NCBI RefSeq assembly: GCF_900110035.1
Contig: NZ_FOCF01000006.1
Coordinates: 186,001 to 250,000 of the forward strand
Reading direction: 5' to 3'
DNA length: 64,000 bases
Source of the DNA: Sphingomonas gellani
GTDB lineage: Bacteria > Pseudomonadota > Alphaproteobacteria > Sphingomonadales > Sphingomonadaceae
Below, one piece after another: positions 17,399-26,499 of this stretch. The notes below the pieces were generated by a model. The model worked only from the letters and a program-made list of their open reading frames with translations. It did no database searches and was not told where the DNA came from. A program made the position numbers and the translations under genes. How positions within the stretch are numbered: the first letter of the stretch is position 1; every line of letters begins with the position of its first letter.

Positions 17399-19657
17399 TC
17401 AGCGCGCGATCTCGCCCGCGGCCAGAACGGCCAGCGTCACCAATTCGCTGGCGGTTGCGGTCATGGGGGCGATCTGCACCGGCTTTTCCATGCCGATCAG
17501 CATCGGGCCGATGACGCTTTCGCCGCCCAGCTCGCGCAGCAGCTTGGCGGAGATGTGCGCCGATTGCAGGCCCGGCATGATCAGGATGTTGGCGGGCGCC
17601 GACAGGCGGGCGAAGGGGTAGTTCGCCAGCTGCTTCGGGTTCAGCGCCACGTCCGGCGGCATCTCGCCCTCATATTCGAAGCCGACGCCGCGCCCGTCCA
17701 GCACGCCGACCGCCTCGCGGATGTTGTCGAGATAGACGCCCTTCGGATTGCCGAACGTCGAATAGCTGAGGAACGCGACGCGCGGTTCGTGTCCCATCCG
17801 CCGGGCGACGGCGGCGGTCTGTTCGGCGAAGTCTGCCAGCTGCTCGCCGGTCGGACGCTCGTTGACCGTGGTGTCGGCGATGAAAACGGTGTGGCTCTGT
17901 CCGACCATCAGGTGGATGCCGAACGGCGTACGGCCCGCCTCCGCGTCGATCACGCGCATGATCTCGCGCATCGTCTGCGCCCATGTCCGCGTGATGCCGG
18001 TGATCATCGCATCCGCCTCGCCCAGCTGGAGCAGCAGCGAGCCGAAGATGTTGCGGTCCTGGTTGACCATGCGCTCGATCTCGCGGCGCAGATAGCCGCG
18101 ACGCTGAAGCCGGGCGTAGAGGAAATCGACCATCTTCGGCACCAGCGGCGACACGCGGCTGTTGTGCAGTTCGTATTCGGACGGGTCCTTGATGCCCAGC
18201 GCGCGAAGCTTGTCGTAGACCTCGTCGCGACCGACCAGTACCGGGGTGCCATAGCCCCCTTCCTTGAAGGCGATGGCGGCGCGCAGCACCACCTCCTCCT
18301 CACCCTCGGCAAAGATGACCCGCTTCGGCCGCGCCCGCGCGCCTTCATAGGCCATACTGAGGACCGAGGTCGTCGGGTTCAGGCGCGCGCGCAGCTTTGC
18401 CCGGTACGCGTCCATGTCGGTGATCGGCCGGGTCGCGACGCCCGAAGCCATGGCGGCCTGCGCCACGGCGGAGGGGACAAGCTCCATCAGGCGCGGGTCG
18501 AAGGGCGCGGGAATGATGTAGTCCGCGCCGAAGCTGTGCTGCACCCCATACGCCAGCGCGACCTCTTCGGGCACCCGCTGCCGCGCCAGTTCGGCAATGG
18601 CGTTGGCCGCGGCGATCTTCATCTCGTCGTTGATGCCGGTCGCGCGCACGTCCAGCGCACCGCGGAAGATGAAGGGGAAGCCGATGACGTTGTTGACCTG
18701 GTTCGGGTAATCCGAGCGCCCGGTTGCCACGATCGCATCGGGCCGAGCCGCCTTCGCTAATTCGGGGCGGATTTCCGGTTCCGGGTTGGCCATGGCGAAG
18801 ATGATCGGGGCCGGCGCCATGTCCTTGACCATTTCCGGCTTCAGCGCGCCTGCCGCCGACAGGCCCAGGAACACGTCGGCGCCGTGCAGGGCCTCGGTCA
18901 GGGTGCGCCTGTCCGTGGTGGCGGCGTGCGCCGATTGCCACTGGTTGACGTCCTCGCGCCCGCGATAGATCACGCCCTCCCGGTCGCACATCAGCACGTT
19001 GTCACCGCGGACGCCCATCGCCTTCATCAATTCGGTGCAGGCGATCGCGGCCGCGCCCGCGCCGTTCACCACCACCTTGATCTCCGACAGCTTGCGACCG
19101 GTCAGCAGGCAGGCGTTGATGATGCCAGCCGCCGTGATGATCGCGGTGCCGTGCTGGTCGTCGTGAAAGACGGGGATGTTCATCCGCTCGCGCAGCGCCT
19201 GCTCGATCACGAAGCATTCGGGCGCCTTGATATCCTCAAGGTTGATGCCGCCGAACGTCGGCTCCATCAACTCCACCGCGTCGATGAAGCGGTTCACGTC
19301 CTCCGTCTTCAGCTCGATATCGATCGAGTCCACGTCGGCGAAGCGCTTGAACAGCACCGACTTGCCTTCCATCACCGGCTTGGAGGCGAGCGCGCCCAGA
19401 TTGCCCATGCCCAGGATCGCGGTGCCGTTGGAGATGACGGCGACCAGATTGCCCTTGGCCGTATAGTCATAGGCGGTAGCGGGGTCGTCCGCGATCGCCT
19501 GCACCGGCACGGCGACGCCCGGCGAATAAGCCAGCGCCAGGTCGCGCTGCGTGGTCAGCGGCTTGGACGCGATGATCTCGATCTTGCCCGGTCGCCCTTC
19601 CGAATGGAACAACAGCGCCTCGCGCTCGGAAAACTGGATGGTATTGGTATCGGGCAT
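17399..19657 (-). CDS. maeB: NADP-dependent malic enzyme, phosphotransacetylase-fused
   Basis: This 752-residue protein decarboxylates malate to pyruvate, producing NADPH. The malic-enzyme half (about residues 1-430) has YSPGVAVPVQAIADDP, the metal/substrate segment PVFHDDQHGTA and the dinucleotide loop VVNGAGAAAIACTELM. The C-terminal half (about 430-752) is a phosphate acetyltransferase-like domain (RVIFAEGEEEVVLRAA, MVGQSHTVFIADTTVNERP), which in this MaeB class is regulatory and usually not catalytic. The ATG at 19657 (MPDTNTIQFSEREALLFH) is chosen over an open extension upstream. It is divergent from mutS, 143 bases apart. Confidence 0.95.
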   Translation of the reverse strand: MPDTNTIQFSEREALLFHSEGRPGKIEIIASKPLTTQRDLALAYSPGVAVPVQAIADDPATAYDYTAKGNLVAVISNGTAILGMGNLGALASKPVMEGKSVLFKRFADVDSIDIELKTEDVNRFIDAVELMEPTFGGINLEDIKAPECFVIEQALRERMNIPVFHDDQHGTAIITAAGIINACLLTGRKLSEIKVVVNGAGAAAIACTELMKAMGVRGDNVLMCDREGVIYRGREDVNQWQSAHAATTDRRTLTEALHGADVFLGLSAAGALKPEMVKDMAPAPIIFAMANPEPEIRPELAKAARPDAIVATGRSDYPNQVNNVIGFPFIFRGALDVRATGINDEMKIAAANAIAELARQRVPEEVALAYGVQHSFGADYIIPAPFDPRLMELVPSAVAQAAMASGVATRPITDMDAYRAKLRARLNPTTSVLSMAYEGARARPKRVIFAEGEEEVVLRAAIAFKEGGYGTPVLVGRDEVYDKLRALGIKDPSEYELHNSRVSPLVPKMVDFLYARLQRRGYLRREIERMVNQDRNIFGSLLLQLGEADAMITGITRTWAQTMREIMRVIDAEAGRTPFGIHLMVGQSHTVFIADTTVNERPTGEQLADFAEQTAAVARRMGHEPRVAFLSYSTFGNPKGVYLDNIREAVGVLDGRGVGFEYEGEMPPDVALNPKQLANYPFARLSAPANILIMPGLQSAHISAKLLRELGGESVIGPMLIGMEKPVQIAPMTATASELVTLAVLAAGEIAR

Positions 19658-19800
19658 CGTTCGTGGCTCCAGGGTTGCGGGCACCTTAGGCAAGCAGGCC
19701 GCGCGCGTCACCACCGCATCACGCCCGCGATGGATGTCGCCCAGGGTGGATGACGGCCACGACAGATGACGGGGCCGGCGATCTGGTCTAGCGGACCGGC

Positions 19801-22416
19801 ATGGCCGCCGCCGTCCCAAGCCCCGCCCCCACCCCGATGATGGCCCAATATCTGTCGCTGAAGGCGGAGGCGGGCGATTGCCTGTTGTTCTACCGCATGG
19901 GCGATTTCTTCGAGCTGTTCTTCGAGGACGCGCGGATCGCGGCCGGGTGTCTGGACATCGCGCTGACCGCGCGCGGCGAACATGACGGGGAAAAGGTGCC
20001 GATGTGCGGCGTGCCCGTCCACGCCGCGACCGCCTATCTGCAACGGCTGATCAAGGCGGGGCACCGCGTCGCCATCGCCGAACAGACCGAAAGCCCGGAG
20101 GCGGCACGCAAGGCGCGCGGGTCGAAGGCGCTGGTCAACCGCGCCATCGTCCGCTTCGTCACCGCTGGCACGCTGACCGAGGAAGCGCTGCTCGACTCGC
20201 GGGAGCACAACTGGCTCGCCGCGATCGGCGAAGCGGGTGGCGAGGTCGCAGTGGCGGCGGCCGATATCAGCACCGGCCAGTTCCGCATCTGCGCGGTCGG
20301 CGCGGACGGACTGGGCGCGGAACTGGCGCGGCTGCACGCGGCGGAGGTGATCGCGTCGGAGGCAGGCGACCTGACCGACGCCGCGACCGCGCTGCGGCCC
20401 CGATCGGAGTTCGACAGCCGCGCAGGCGAGGATCGGTTGAAGCGCCTGTTCGGCGTCGCGACGCTGGACGGGTTCGGGGAGATCGGCCGCGCCGGGCTGG
20501 CCGCGGCGGGCGGGCTGGTCGCGTATCTGGAGCATACCGCGCGCGGCGCGCTGCCGTTCCTGCGGCCGCCCAGCGTCGCGGCGGCACAGGAAAGCGTGGC
20601 GATCGACGCCGCGACCCGCGACAGCCTGGAGCTGACCGAGGCACAGGGCGGCGGGCGCAAGGGATCGCTGCTGGACGCGGTGGACCGCACGGTCACCGGC
20701 GCAGGAGCGCGCCTGCTCGCCGCCGATCTCGGCGCACCGCTGATGGATGCGAGCAGGATCGAGGAGCGGCTGGCGCTGGTCGGTTTCTTCCATGACGGCG
20801 CGGGCGCACGCGAGCGGCTGCGTGGCACGCTCAGGGCGCTGCCCGACATCGGCCGTGCGCTGGGGCGGCTGGCGGCGGGGCGTGGATCGCCGCGCGACCT
20901 GGGTCAGTTGCGCGACGGGTTGGACGGGGCGTGGCAGCTGGGCGAGCGGCTTGCCGGGGTGGAGGCGCCCCCTGCCCTGCTCGTGCAACTGGCGCCGCGG
21001 CTGCGCGGGCATGGCGCGCTGATCGACCTGTTGCGCCGCGCGCTGGTGCCGCAACCGCCGATCGATGCCGCGCAGGGCGGCTATATCGCCGCGGGCTATG
21101 ACGTGGCGCTGGACGATCTGCGCGACACCGGTGCGGGCGGCCGCCGCGCCATCGCCGCGCTGGAGGCGGAGCTGAAGGCGCAGACGGGGATCGCCGCACT
21201 GAAGATCCGTCACAACGGCGTGCTCGGCTATCATGTGGAGGTGCCCGCCCGCGCGGCCGACCCACTGATGGCGGCGGAGTCCGGCTTTACCCACCGCCAG
21301 ACGCTGTCGGGCGTTGTACGCTTCAACACGCCCGCGCTGCATGAGGTCGCGGTGCGCGTGTCGCAGGCCGGCGCCCACGCCCTGGCCGCGGAGGCCGCGC
21401 ATCTGGAGGAACTGACCGCCGCCGCGCTGTCGTCACGCGAGGCGATCGCGGATACCGCCGACGCGCTCGCCCGACTGGACGTTGCGGCCGGGCTGGCGGA
21501 ACGCGCGGCGGAGGGCGGGTGGACACGGCCCCGGCTGGTCGACCGCCCCTGTTTCGAGGTGGAGGGCGGCCGCCATCCGGTGGTGGAGGCGGCCGTCGCA
21601 CGCGCGGGCGAGCGCTTCGTGTCCAACGACTGCCGCTTGTCGGCGGACAAGCGGCTGTGGCTGGTCACCGGGCCCAACATGGGCGGCAAGTCCACCTTTC
21701 TGCGTCAGAACGCGCTGATCGCGGTGCTCGCGCAGGCAGGCAGCTTCGTTCCCGCCACCGCCGCGACGCTGGGCCTGGTCGACCGGCTGTTCAGCCGCGT
21801 CGGTGCATCCGACAATCTGGCACGCGGGCGGTCGACCTTCATGGTCGAGATGGTGGAAACCGCCGCCATCCTGGCACAGGCGACACCGAACAGCTTCGTG
21901 ATCCTGGACGAGGTGGGACGCGGCACCTCCACCTATGACGGGCTGGCCATCGCATGGGCGGTGGTGGAGGCGATCCACGAGGTCAATCGCTGCCGCTGCC
22001 TGTTCGCGACGCACTATCATGAACTGACGCGGCTGGCGGAGCGGTGCGACGCCTTGTCGCTGCACCATGTCCGCGCGCGGGAGTGGAAGGGCGACCTAGT
22101 GCTGCTGCACGAGGTCGCGGACGGCCCCGCCGACCGCAGCTATGGCCTGGCGGTTGCGAAGCTCGCCGGCATGCCGCCCGCCGCCGTCGCGCGCGCCAAG
22201 GCGGTGCTGGCCAAGCTGGAGGCGGGGCGCAGCAAGACCGGGGGGCTCGCCGCCGGGCTGGACGACCTGCCGCTGTTCGCCGCGGCGCAGGAGGCGGAGG
22301 AAGCCGAATGCGACGCCATCCGCGCGGAGGTGGAGGCGCTGGACGTCGACGCACTGACGCCGCGCGAGGCGCTGGAAACGCTGTACCGGCTGAAGGCACT
22401 GGCGCGGGAGGGCTGA
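19801..22416 (+). CDS. mutS: DNA mismatch repair protein MutS
   Basis: MutS recognises mispairs and starts methyl-independent or MutL-directed repair. The 871-residue product has the mismatch-wedge motif FYRMGDFFELFFEDA (about residues 30-44; the F-x-E pair is intact), a connector, lever and clamp region, and the ABC-type ATPase: Walker A TGPNMGGKST, signature STFMVEMVETA, Walker B FVILDEVGRGTSTYDG and the TATHYHEL-type switch (FATHYHEL). The C-terminal dimerisation segment is present. ATG 19801 or ATG 19837 (MMAQYLSLK) may be the start; the longer form adds a Pro/Ala-rich tail. Confidence 0.97.
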   Translation: MAAAVPSPAPTPMMAQYLSLKAEAGDCLLFYRMGDFFELFFEDARIAAGCLDIALTARGEHDGEKVPMCGVPVHAATAYLQRLIKAGHRVAIAEQTESPEAARKARGSKALVNRAIVRFVTAGTLTEEALLDSREHNWLAAIGEAGGEVAVAAADISTGQFRICAVGADGLGAELARLHAAEVIASEAGDLTDAATALRPRSEFDSRAGEDRLKRLFGVATLDGFGEIGRAGLAAAGGLVAYLEHTARGALPFLRPPSVAAAQESVAIDAATRDSLELTEAQGGGRKGSLLDAVDRTVTGAGARLLAADLGAPLMDASRIEERLALVGFFHDGAGARERLRGTLRALPDIGRALGRLAAGRGSPRDLGQLRDGLDGAWQLGERLAGVEAPPALLVQLAPRLRGHGALIDLLRRALVPQPPIDAAQGGYIAAGYDVALDDLRDTGAGGRRAIAALEAELKAQTGIAALKIRHNGVLGYHVEVPARAADPLMAAESGFTHRQTLSGVVRFNTPALHEVAVRVSQAGAHALAAEAAHLEELTAAALSSREAIADTADALARLDVAAGLAERAAEGGWTRPRLVDRPCFEVEGGRHPVVEAAVARAGERFVSNDCRLSADKRLWLVTGPNMGGKSTFLRQNALIAVLAQAGSFVPATAATLGLVDRLFSRVGASDNLARGRSTFMVEMVETAAILAQATPNSFVILDEVGRGTSTYDGLAIAWAVVEAIHEVNRCRCLFATHYHELTRLAERCDALSLHHVRAREWKGDLVLLHEVADGPADRSYGLAVAKLAGMPPAAVARAKAVLAKLEAGRSKTGGLAAGLDDLPLFAAAQEAEEAECDAIRAEVEALDVDALTPREALETLYRLKALAREG

Positions 22417-22521
22417 ACCGCCGGGACTACGCCCCCATCTGAGGAGGGGATGCCGCGCGCCTCGATCCGAGGATGGGTGGCGGGGCCGCCTTCCGGCAAC
22501 TTGCCCGGCGGACCCATCCGG

Positions 22522-23535
22522 ATGCGCGGCCGTTGGGGTGGCATGCTCGCGCTGATCCTCGCCGCACACCTTGCCGGCGCAACCGCCCCGCGCCCCTTGC
22601 CCACAGCTGTAGCGCCGCTGGGCGCGAACCTGGAGCGGTTCGCCTATCCCTACCCCGTCCACTGGTTCGACAGCGGCTCGTTGCGCATGGCGTATATGGA
22701 CGTCGCCCCGACCGCGCCGGCGAACGGGCGGGTGGCGGTACTGCTGCACGGCAAGAACTTCTGCGCCGCGACATGGGGCGACACCGCCCGCGCGCTGGCC
22801 GCGCAGGGATACCGTGTCATCGTCCCCGACCAGATCGGGTTCTGCAAGTCGAGCAAGCCCGTCGGGTTCCAGTACAGCTTTGCCGCGCTGGCGACCCTGA
22901 CTCGCGACCTGCTCGCCCATGCGGGGGTCCAGCGCGCGGTCCTGGTCGGCCATTCCACAGGCGGCATGCTCGCGATCCGCTATGCACTGCTCTGCCCCGC
23001 CCAGACGGAGGCGCTGGTGCTGGTCAATCCGCTGGGGCTGAACGACACGCTGGCGGAGGGCGTGCCCTACGCTCCCCTCGACCGGCTGCTCGTCGAGGAG
23101 GCGAAAACGGATGCGGCCTCGATCAAGGCGTATCAGTTGCGCAACTATTATCACGGTGCGTGGCGGCCCGATTACGATCGCTGGGTCGCGATGCTGGCGG
23201 GGCAATATGCCTCCGCCGACGGCGACACCGTGCGCGACGCGCAGGCGCGGCTGTCGGACATAATCGAGACGCAGCCGGTCGCGGCGGAACTCGGGCGGCT
23301 GATGGTGCCCGTGACGCTGTTGATCGGACAGGCGGACGTGACCGCGTTTCGCGCGTCCAGCGCGCCCGAGGCGCTCCGCCCCCGCATCCGTACCGTGCCG
23401 CAAGCGGCGGAGACGGCGGCGGGGACGATCCCCGGTGCCCGCCTGGTACGGCTGGACGGTCTGGGCCATGCGCCGCAGGTGGAGGCGCCCGCGCGCTTCC
23501 AGGCGGCGCTCTTTGATGCACTGAAGGAGCACTGA
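22522..23535 (+). CDS. Exported alpha/beta-hydrolase
   Basis: From the ATG at 22522 the product is 337 residues with a signal-like N-terminus (GGMLALILAAHLAGATA). The fold is canonical: oxyanion segment VAVLLHGKNFCAATW, nucleophile elbow GHSTGG (Ser), acid region VTLLIGQADVT and terminal His in DGLGHAPQVE. Strand order and length fit the epoxide hydrolase/dehalogenase-like group, but substrate cannot be predicted. An ATG at 22450 is in frame; it would place 24 residues before the signal peptide and is less likely. It lies between mutS and thrS on the same strand, with no overlap. Confidence 0.85.
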   Translation: MRGRWGGMLALILAAHLAGATAPRPLPTAVAPLGANLERFAYPYPVHWFDSGSLRMAYMDVAPTAPANGRVAVLLHGKNFCAATWGDTARALAAQGYRVIVPDQIGFCKSSKPVGFQYSFAALATLTRDLLAHAGVQRAVLVGHSTGGMLAIRYALLCPAQTEALVLVNPLGLNDTLAEGVPYAPLDRLLVEEAKTDAASIKAYQLRNYYHGAWRPDYDRWVAMLAGQYASADGDTVRDAQARLSDIIETQPVAAELGRLMVPVTLLIGQADVTAFRASSAPEALRPRIRTVPQAAETAAGTIPGARLVRLDGLGHAPQVEAPARFQAALFDALKEH

Positions 23536-23545
23536 ACCTGCGCCC

Positions 23546-23574
23546 GTGACGTGTGCGCAAAGCGTGCCTATATG
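23546..23574 (+). promoter_or_regulatory. Possible sigma-70 promoter of thrS
   Basis: A TATATG box at 23569-23574 is preceded, after exactly 17 bases, by GTGACG at 23546-23551 (four of six consensus matches). It sits 42 bases before the thrS start and would give a short leader. This is a pattern match only. Confidence 0.35.
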
Positions 23575-23616
23575 GGCGCGCGCAGCATCCCGCTGCCTTC
23601 CACACAAAGGTCCATC

Positions 23617-25611
23617 ATGTCCGCGCTTTTCCGTATCACGCTGCCCGACGGTTCCGTCCGTGAGGTAGCACCGGGGACTACCCCGGCGGACGTCGCGGCG
23701 GCGATCGGGCCGGGCCTGGCGAAGGCGGCGATCGCGGCCCGCGTCGACGGGCATGTCCGCGACCTGTCGCGCCCGTTCGACGGCGATGCCGAACTGGCGC
23801 TGGTCACGTTCAAGGACGAGGCGGACGCGCTGGAGCTGGTGCGCCACGACTATGCGCACGTCCTGGCGGAGGCGGTGCAGCACCTGTTTCCGGGCACGCA
23901 GATCACATTCGGCCCGGCGACCGATGACGGCTTCTACTACGACTTCGCGCACAAGGAGCGGCCCTTCACCGAGGAGGACTTACCTGCGATCGAGGGAGAG
24001 ATGCGCCGCATCATCGCCCGCAACGAACCGTTCGTGCGCGAGGTTTGGAGCCGTGAGCAGCTGATCCAAACCTGGCGGACGCAGGGCGAGACGTTCAAGG
24101 CGGAATGGGCGGCCGAGCTGCCCGACGGCGAGGAACTGACCATCTACCGTCAGGGTCAGTGGCTCGACATGTGCCGCGGCCCGCACATGCCCTCCACCGG
24201 CCGCCTCGATCCCAACGCCTTCAAGCTGACGCGCGTGTCGGGCGCCTATTGGCGCGGCGACCAGAACAACGCGATGCTTTCCCGCATCTACGGCACCGGC
24301 TGGCTCAACAAGAAGCAGCTCGATGCACACCTGACCATGCTGGAGGAAGCGGCCAAGCGCGACCATCGCAAGATCGGCGCGGAAATGGACCTGTTCCACC
24401 TCCAGCCAGAGGCGCAGGGATCGGTGTTCTGGCACCCCAAGGGCTTCATCCTTTGGCGCGCGATGGAGGCGTATATGCGCCGCCGGCTGGACGCCGCCGG
24501 CTATGCGGAGGTCAAGACGCCGCAGCTGATGGACGCGCGCCAGTGGGAGCAGTCGGGCCATTGGGGCAAGTATCGCGAGAACATGTTCGTGGTGCCCGAC
24601 GAGATCCCGAACACCGAGGACGAAGGGGCGGTCCTGTCGGGTGACGCCGACCTGATGGCGCTGAAGCCGATGAACTGCCCCGCGCACGTCCTGATCTTTC
24701 GCCAGGGGATTAAGTCGTATCGCGACCTGCCGATCCGCATGGCGGAGTTCGGCTGCTGCCACCGCAACGAGCCGCACGGCGCGCTGCACGGCATCATGCG
24801 CGTGCGCCAGTTCACGCAGGACGATGCGCACCTGTTCGTGCGCGAGGACCAGCTGGTCGGCGAAGTGGCGGCGTTCATCGACCTGCTCGACTCGGTGTAC
24901 CGCGACCTCGGGTTCGAGGAGTATGCGGTGAAGCTGGCGCTGCGTCCCGAAAAGCGGTTCGGCAGCGACGAAATGTGGGACCTGTCGGAGGACGAGCTGC
25001 GTCGCGCGGTCGCGGTGTCCAACTTGCCCGACACGATCAAGGACCGATTCGAGGAGCTGGAGGGCGAAGGCGCATTCTACGCGCCGAAGCTGGAATTCCA
25101 CCTGACCGACGCGATCGGGCGGACGTGGCAGGTCGGCACCATCCAGTCCGACCGCGTGCTGCCCGAACGGCTGGACGCGAGCTATGTCGGGGAGGACGGC
25201 AACCGCCATCGCCCGGTGATGCTGCACCGCGCGATCCTGGGCACGTTCGAACGCTTCATCGGCATCCTGATCGAGCATCACGCCGGACGCTTCCCGCTGT
25301 GGCTGTCGCCGGTGCAGGCGGTGGTCGCGACCATCGTGTCCGACGCGGACGACTATGCCCGCGACGTGGAGGCGAAGTTGCGCGCCGCCGGCCTGCGGGT
25401 CGAGACCGACCTGCGCAACGAGAAGATCAACTACAAGGTGCGTGAGCATTCGGTCGCCAAGGTCCCGGTGCTGCTGGTCGTCGGCAAACGCGAGGCGGAA
25501 GAGGGCAAGGTCGCCATCCGTCGCCTGGGCAGCCAGGCGCAGCAAGTGGTGACGCTGGACGAGGCGATCGCGATGCTGACGGCGGAGGCGGTGCCGCCCG
25601 ACCTGCGCTGA
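23617..25611 (+). CDS. thrS: Threonine-tRNA ligase
   Basis: ThrRS charges tRNA-Thr. The 664-residue protein shows the full domain order: an N-terminal TGS domain ([17 protein letters not shown]), the editing domain with zinc-site motif [17 protein letters not shown] and [10 protein letters not shown], the class II catalytic core (motif 2 [20 protein letters not shown], with Cys of MNCPAH as zinc ligand; motif 3 [19 protein letters not shown]) and a C-terminal anticodon-binding domain. The frame is open from 23551, but the TGS domain begins at ATG 23617. No T-box or operator-like mimic of tRNA-Thr is apparent in the short leader. Confidence 0.97.
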   Translation: MSALFRITLPDGSVREVAPGTTPADVAAAIGPGLAKAAIAARVDGHVRDLSRPFDGDAELALVTFKDEADALELVRHDYAHVLAEAVQHLFPGTQITFGPATDDGFYYDFAHKERPFTEEDLPAIEGEMRRIIARNEPFVREVWSREQLIQTWRTQGETFKAEWAAELPDGEELTIYRQGQWLDMCRGPHMPSTGRLDPNAFKLTRVSGAYWRGDQNNAMLSRIYGTGWLNKKQLDAHLTMLEEAAKRDHRKIGAEMDLFHLQPEAQGSVFWHPKGFILWRAMEAYMRRRLDAAGYAEVKTPQLMDARQWEQSGHWGKYRENMFVVPDEIPNTEDEGAVLSGDADLMALKPMNCPAHVLIFRQGIKSYRDLPIRMAEFGCCHRNEPHGALHGIMRVRQFTQDDAHLFVREDQLVGEVAAFIDLLDSVYRDLGFEEYAVKLALRPEKRFGSDEMWDLSEDELRRAVAVSNLPDTIKDRFEELEGEGAFYAPKLEFHLTDAIGRTWQVGTIQSDRVLPERLDASYVGEDGNRHRPVMLHRAILGTFERFIGILIEHHAGRFPLWLSPVQAVVATIVSDADDYARDVEAKLRAAGLRVETDLRNEKINYKVREHSVAKVPVLLVVGKREAEEGKVAIRRLGSQAQQVVTLDEAIAMLTAEAVPPDLR

Positions 25612-25638
25612 CACCCGCGAAACGGGCCCGCGACGACC

Positions 25639-25669
25639 GGCCGGGCGGAGCGATCCGCCCGGCCTCTTT
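25639..25669 (+). terminator. Intrinsic terminator of thrS
   Basis: GGCCGGGCGGA (25639-25649) and TCCGCCCGGCC (25654-25664) form a perfect 11-bp stem with a GCGA tetraloop, followed by TCTTT. It lies 28 bases after the thrS stop, so infC, unlike in many bacteria, is probably transcribed mainly from its own promoter. Confidence 0.88.
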
Positions 25670-25726
25670 GCGTGCGACATCTTTTGCTTGACCGGCCGAA
25701 TTACTATATCGGGCGCAACGACACCT

Positions 25727-25732
25727 GAGGAG
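25727..25732 (+). promoter_or_regulatory. Ribosome binding site deciding the infC start
   Basis: GAGGAG at 25727-25732 is the best Shine-Dalgarno in this leader. It is eight bases from the ATA at 25741 (ideal) but twenty bases from the first ATG at 25753 (too far). This spacing is the main reason to place infC initiation at ATA. Confidence 0.65.
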
Positions 25733-25740
25733 AATCACCC

Positions 25741-26286
25741 ATACGTCCGCCCATGATGCGCCGCCCGATGCAGGCGCCCCCGATGAACGGCCCCCGCTTC
25801 AACGAGTGGATCCAGAGCCCCAAGGTCCGCGTGATCGACCATGAGGGTGAGAATCTCGGCGTGATGTACACGCGCGAGGCGATGGCGCAGGCGCAGGAAG
25901 TCGGCCTTGATCTGGTCGAGGTGTCGCCCAACGCCGATCCGCCCGTCGCCAAGTTCCTCGATGTGGGCAAGTACAAGTACGAGGCCCAGAAAAAGGCCAA
26001 TGCCGCGCGCAAGTCGCAGAAGACGCAGGAGATCAAGGAGATCAAGATGCGTCCCAATATCGACGACCACGATTACGACACCAAGATGAAGAAGGTGGCG
26101 GAGTTCATCGAGGAAGGCGACAAGGTAAAGGTCACCATGCGCTTCCGCGGTCGCGAGTTGAGCCACGGCCAGCTGGGCATGAACGTCCTTCAGCGCGTTG
26201 CCGAACAGGTGGCGGAGGTCGCAAAGGTCGAGGCCTATCCCCGCATGGAAGGCCGCCAGATGCTGATGGTGCTGGCACCGAAGTGA
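25741..26286 (+). CDS. infC: Translation initiation factor IF-3, probable ATA start
   Basis: IF-3 binds the 30S subunit and checks the start codon. The product has the N-domain ([20 protein letters not shown]), a basic linker helix ([16 protein letters not shown]) and the C-domain ([36 protein letters not shown]). From ATG 25753 it is 177 residues; from ATA 25741 it is 181, adding an initiator, Arg and two Pro. The Shine-Dalgarno spacing favours ATA. In Escherichia coli infC starts at AUU, which lets IF-3 repress its own synthesis; a rare start here would fit the same logic. A strong terminator follows, so infC appears to be monocistronic, without rpmI-rplT downstream. Confidence 0.93.
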   Translation: MRPPMMRRPMQAPPMNGPRFNEWIQSPKVRVIDHEGENLGVMYTREAMAQAQEVGLDLVEVSPNADPPVAKFLDVGKYKYEAQKKANAARKSQKTQEIKEIKMRPNIDDHDYDTKMKKVAEFIEEGDKVKVTMRFRGRELSHGQLGMNVLQRVAEQVAEVAKVEAYPRMEGRQMLMVLAPK

Positions 26287-26323
26287 TCTTCGCGGGCGTC
26301 ATCCGCGCCTGACGACATGCAAG

Positions 26324-26350
26324 CGGCCGGGTCGATGACCCGGCCGTTTT
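26324..26350 (+). terminator. Intrinsic terminator of infC
   Basis: CGGCCGGGTC (26324-26333) and GACCCGGCCG (26337-26346) form a perfect 10-bp stem with a three-base loop, followed by TTTT. It lies about 38 bases after the infC stop. Confidence 0.88.
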
Positions 26351-26499
26351 GCCATGGGCTTCTCCCCGCGCCGCATGCGCGTGGCGCGACCGGCCTGAGC
26401 GCCACCGGACGCGCAGGCGATTGCCGCTTGCGCACAGGCGCTCGCTTGCTGGTGCTGCCGCCCCGGTCTAACCCTCCTCGGCAAAAGGGGAACACTCAC

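Noticed and set aside
19708-21402. A 564-codon frame antisense to the start of mutS
   Set aside because: Shadow of a GC-rich coding strand; there is no sensible start or motif, and it spans the mutS-maeB promoter gap.
25681-25710. A promoter for infC made of TTGACC and TATATC
   Set aside because: The two elements are only 11 bases apart; with a 17-base spacing the -35 would be TTTTGC, a poor match. A -10-like TATATC remains possible.
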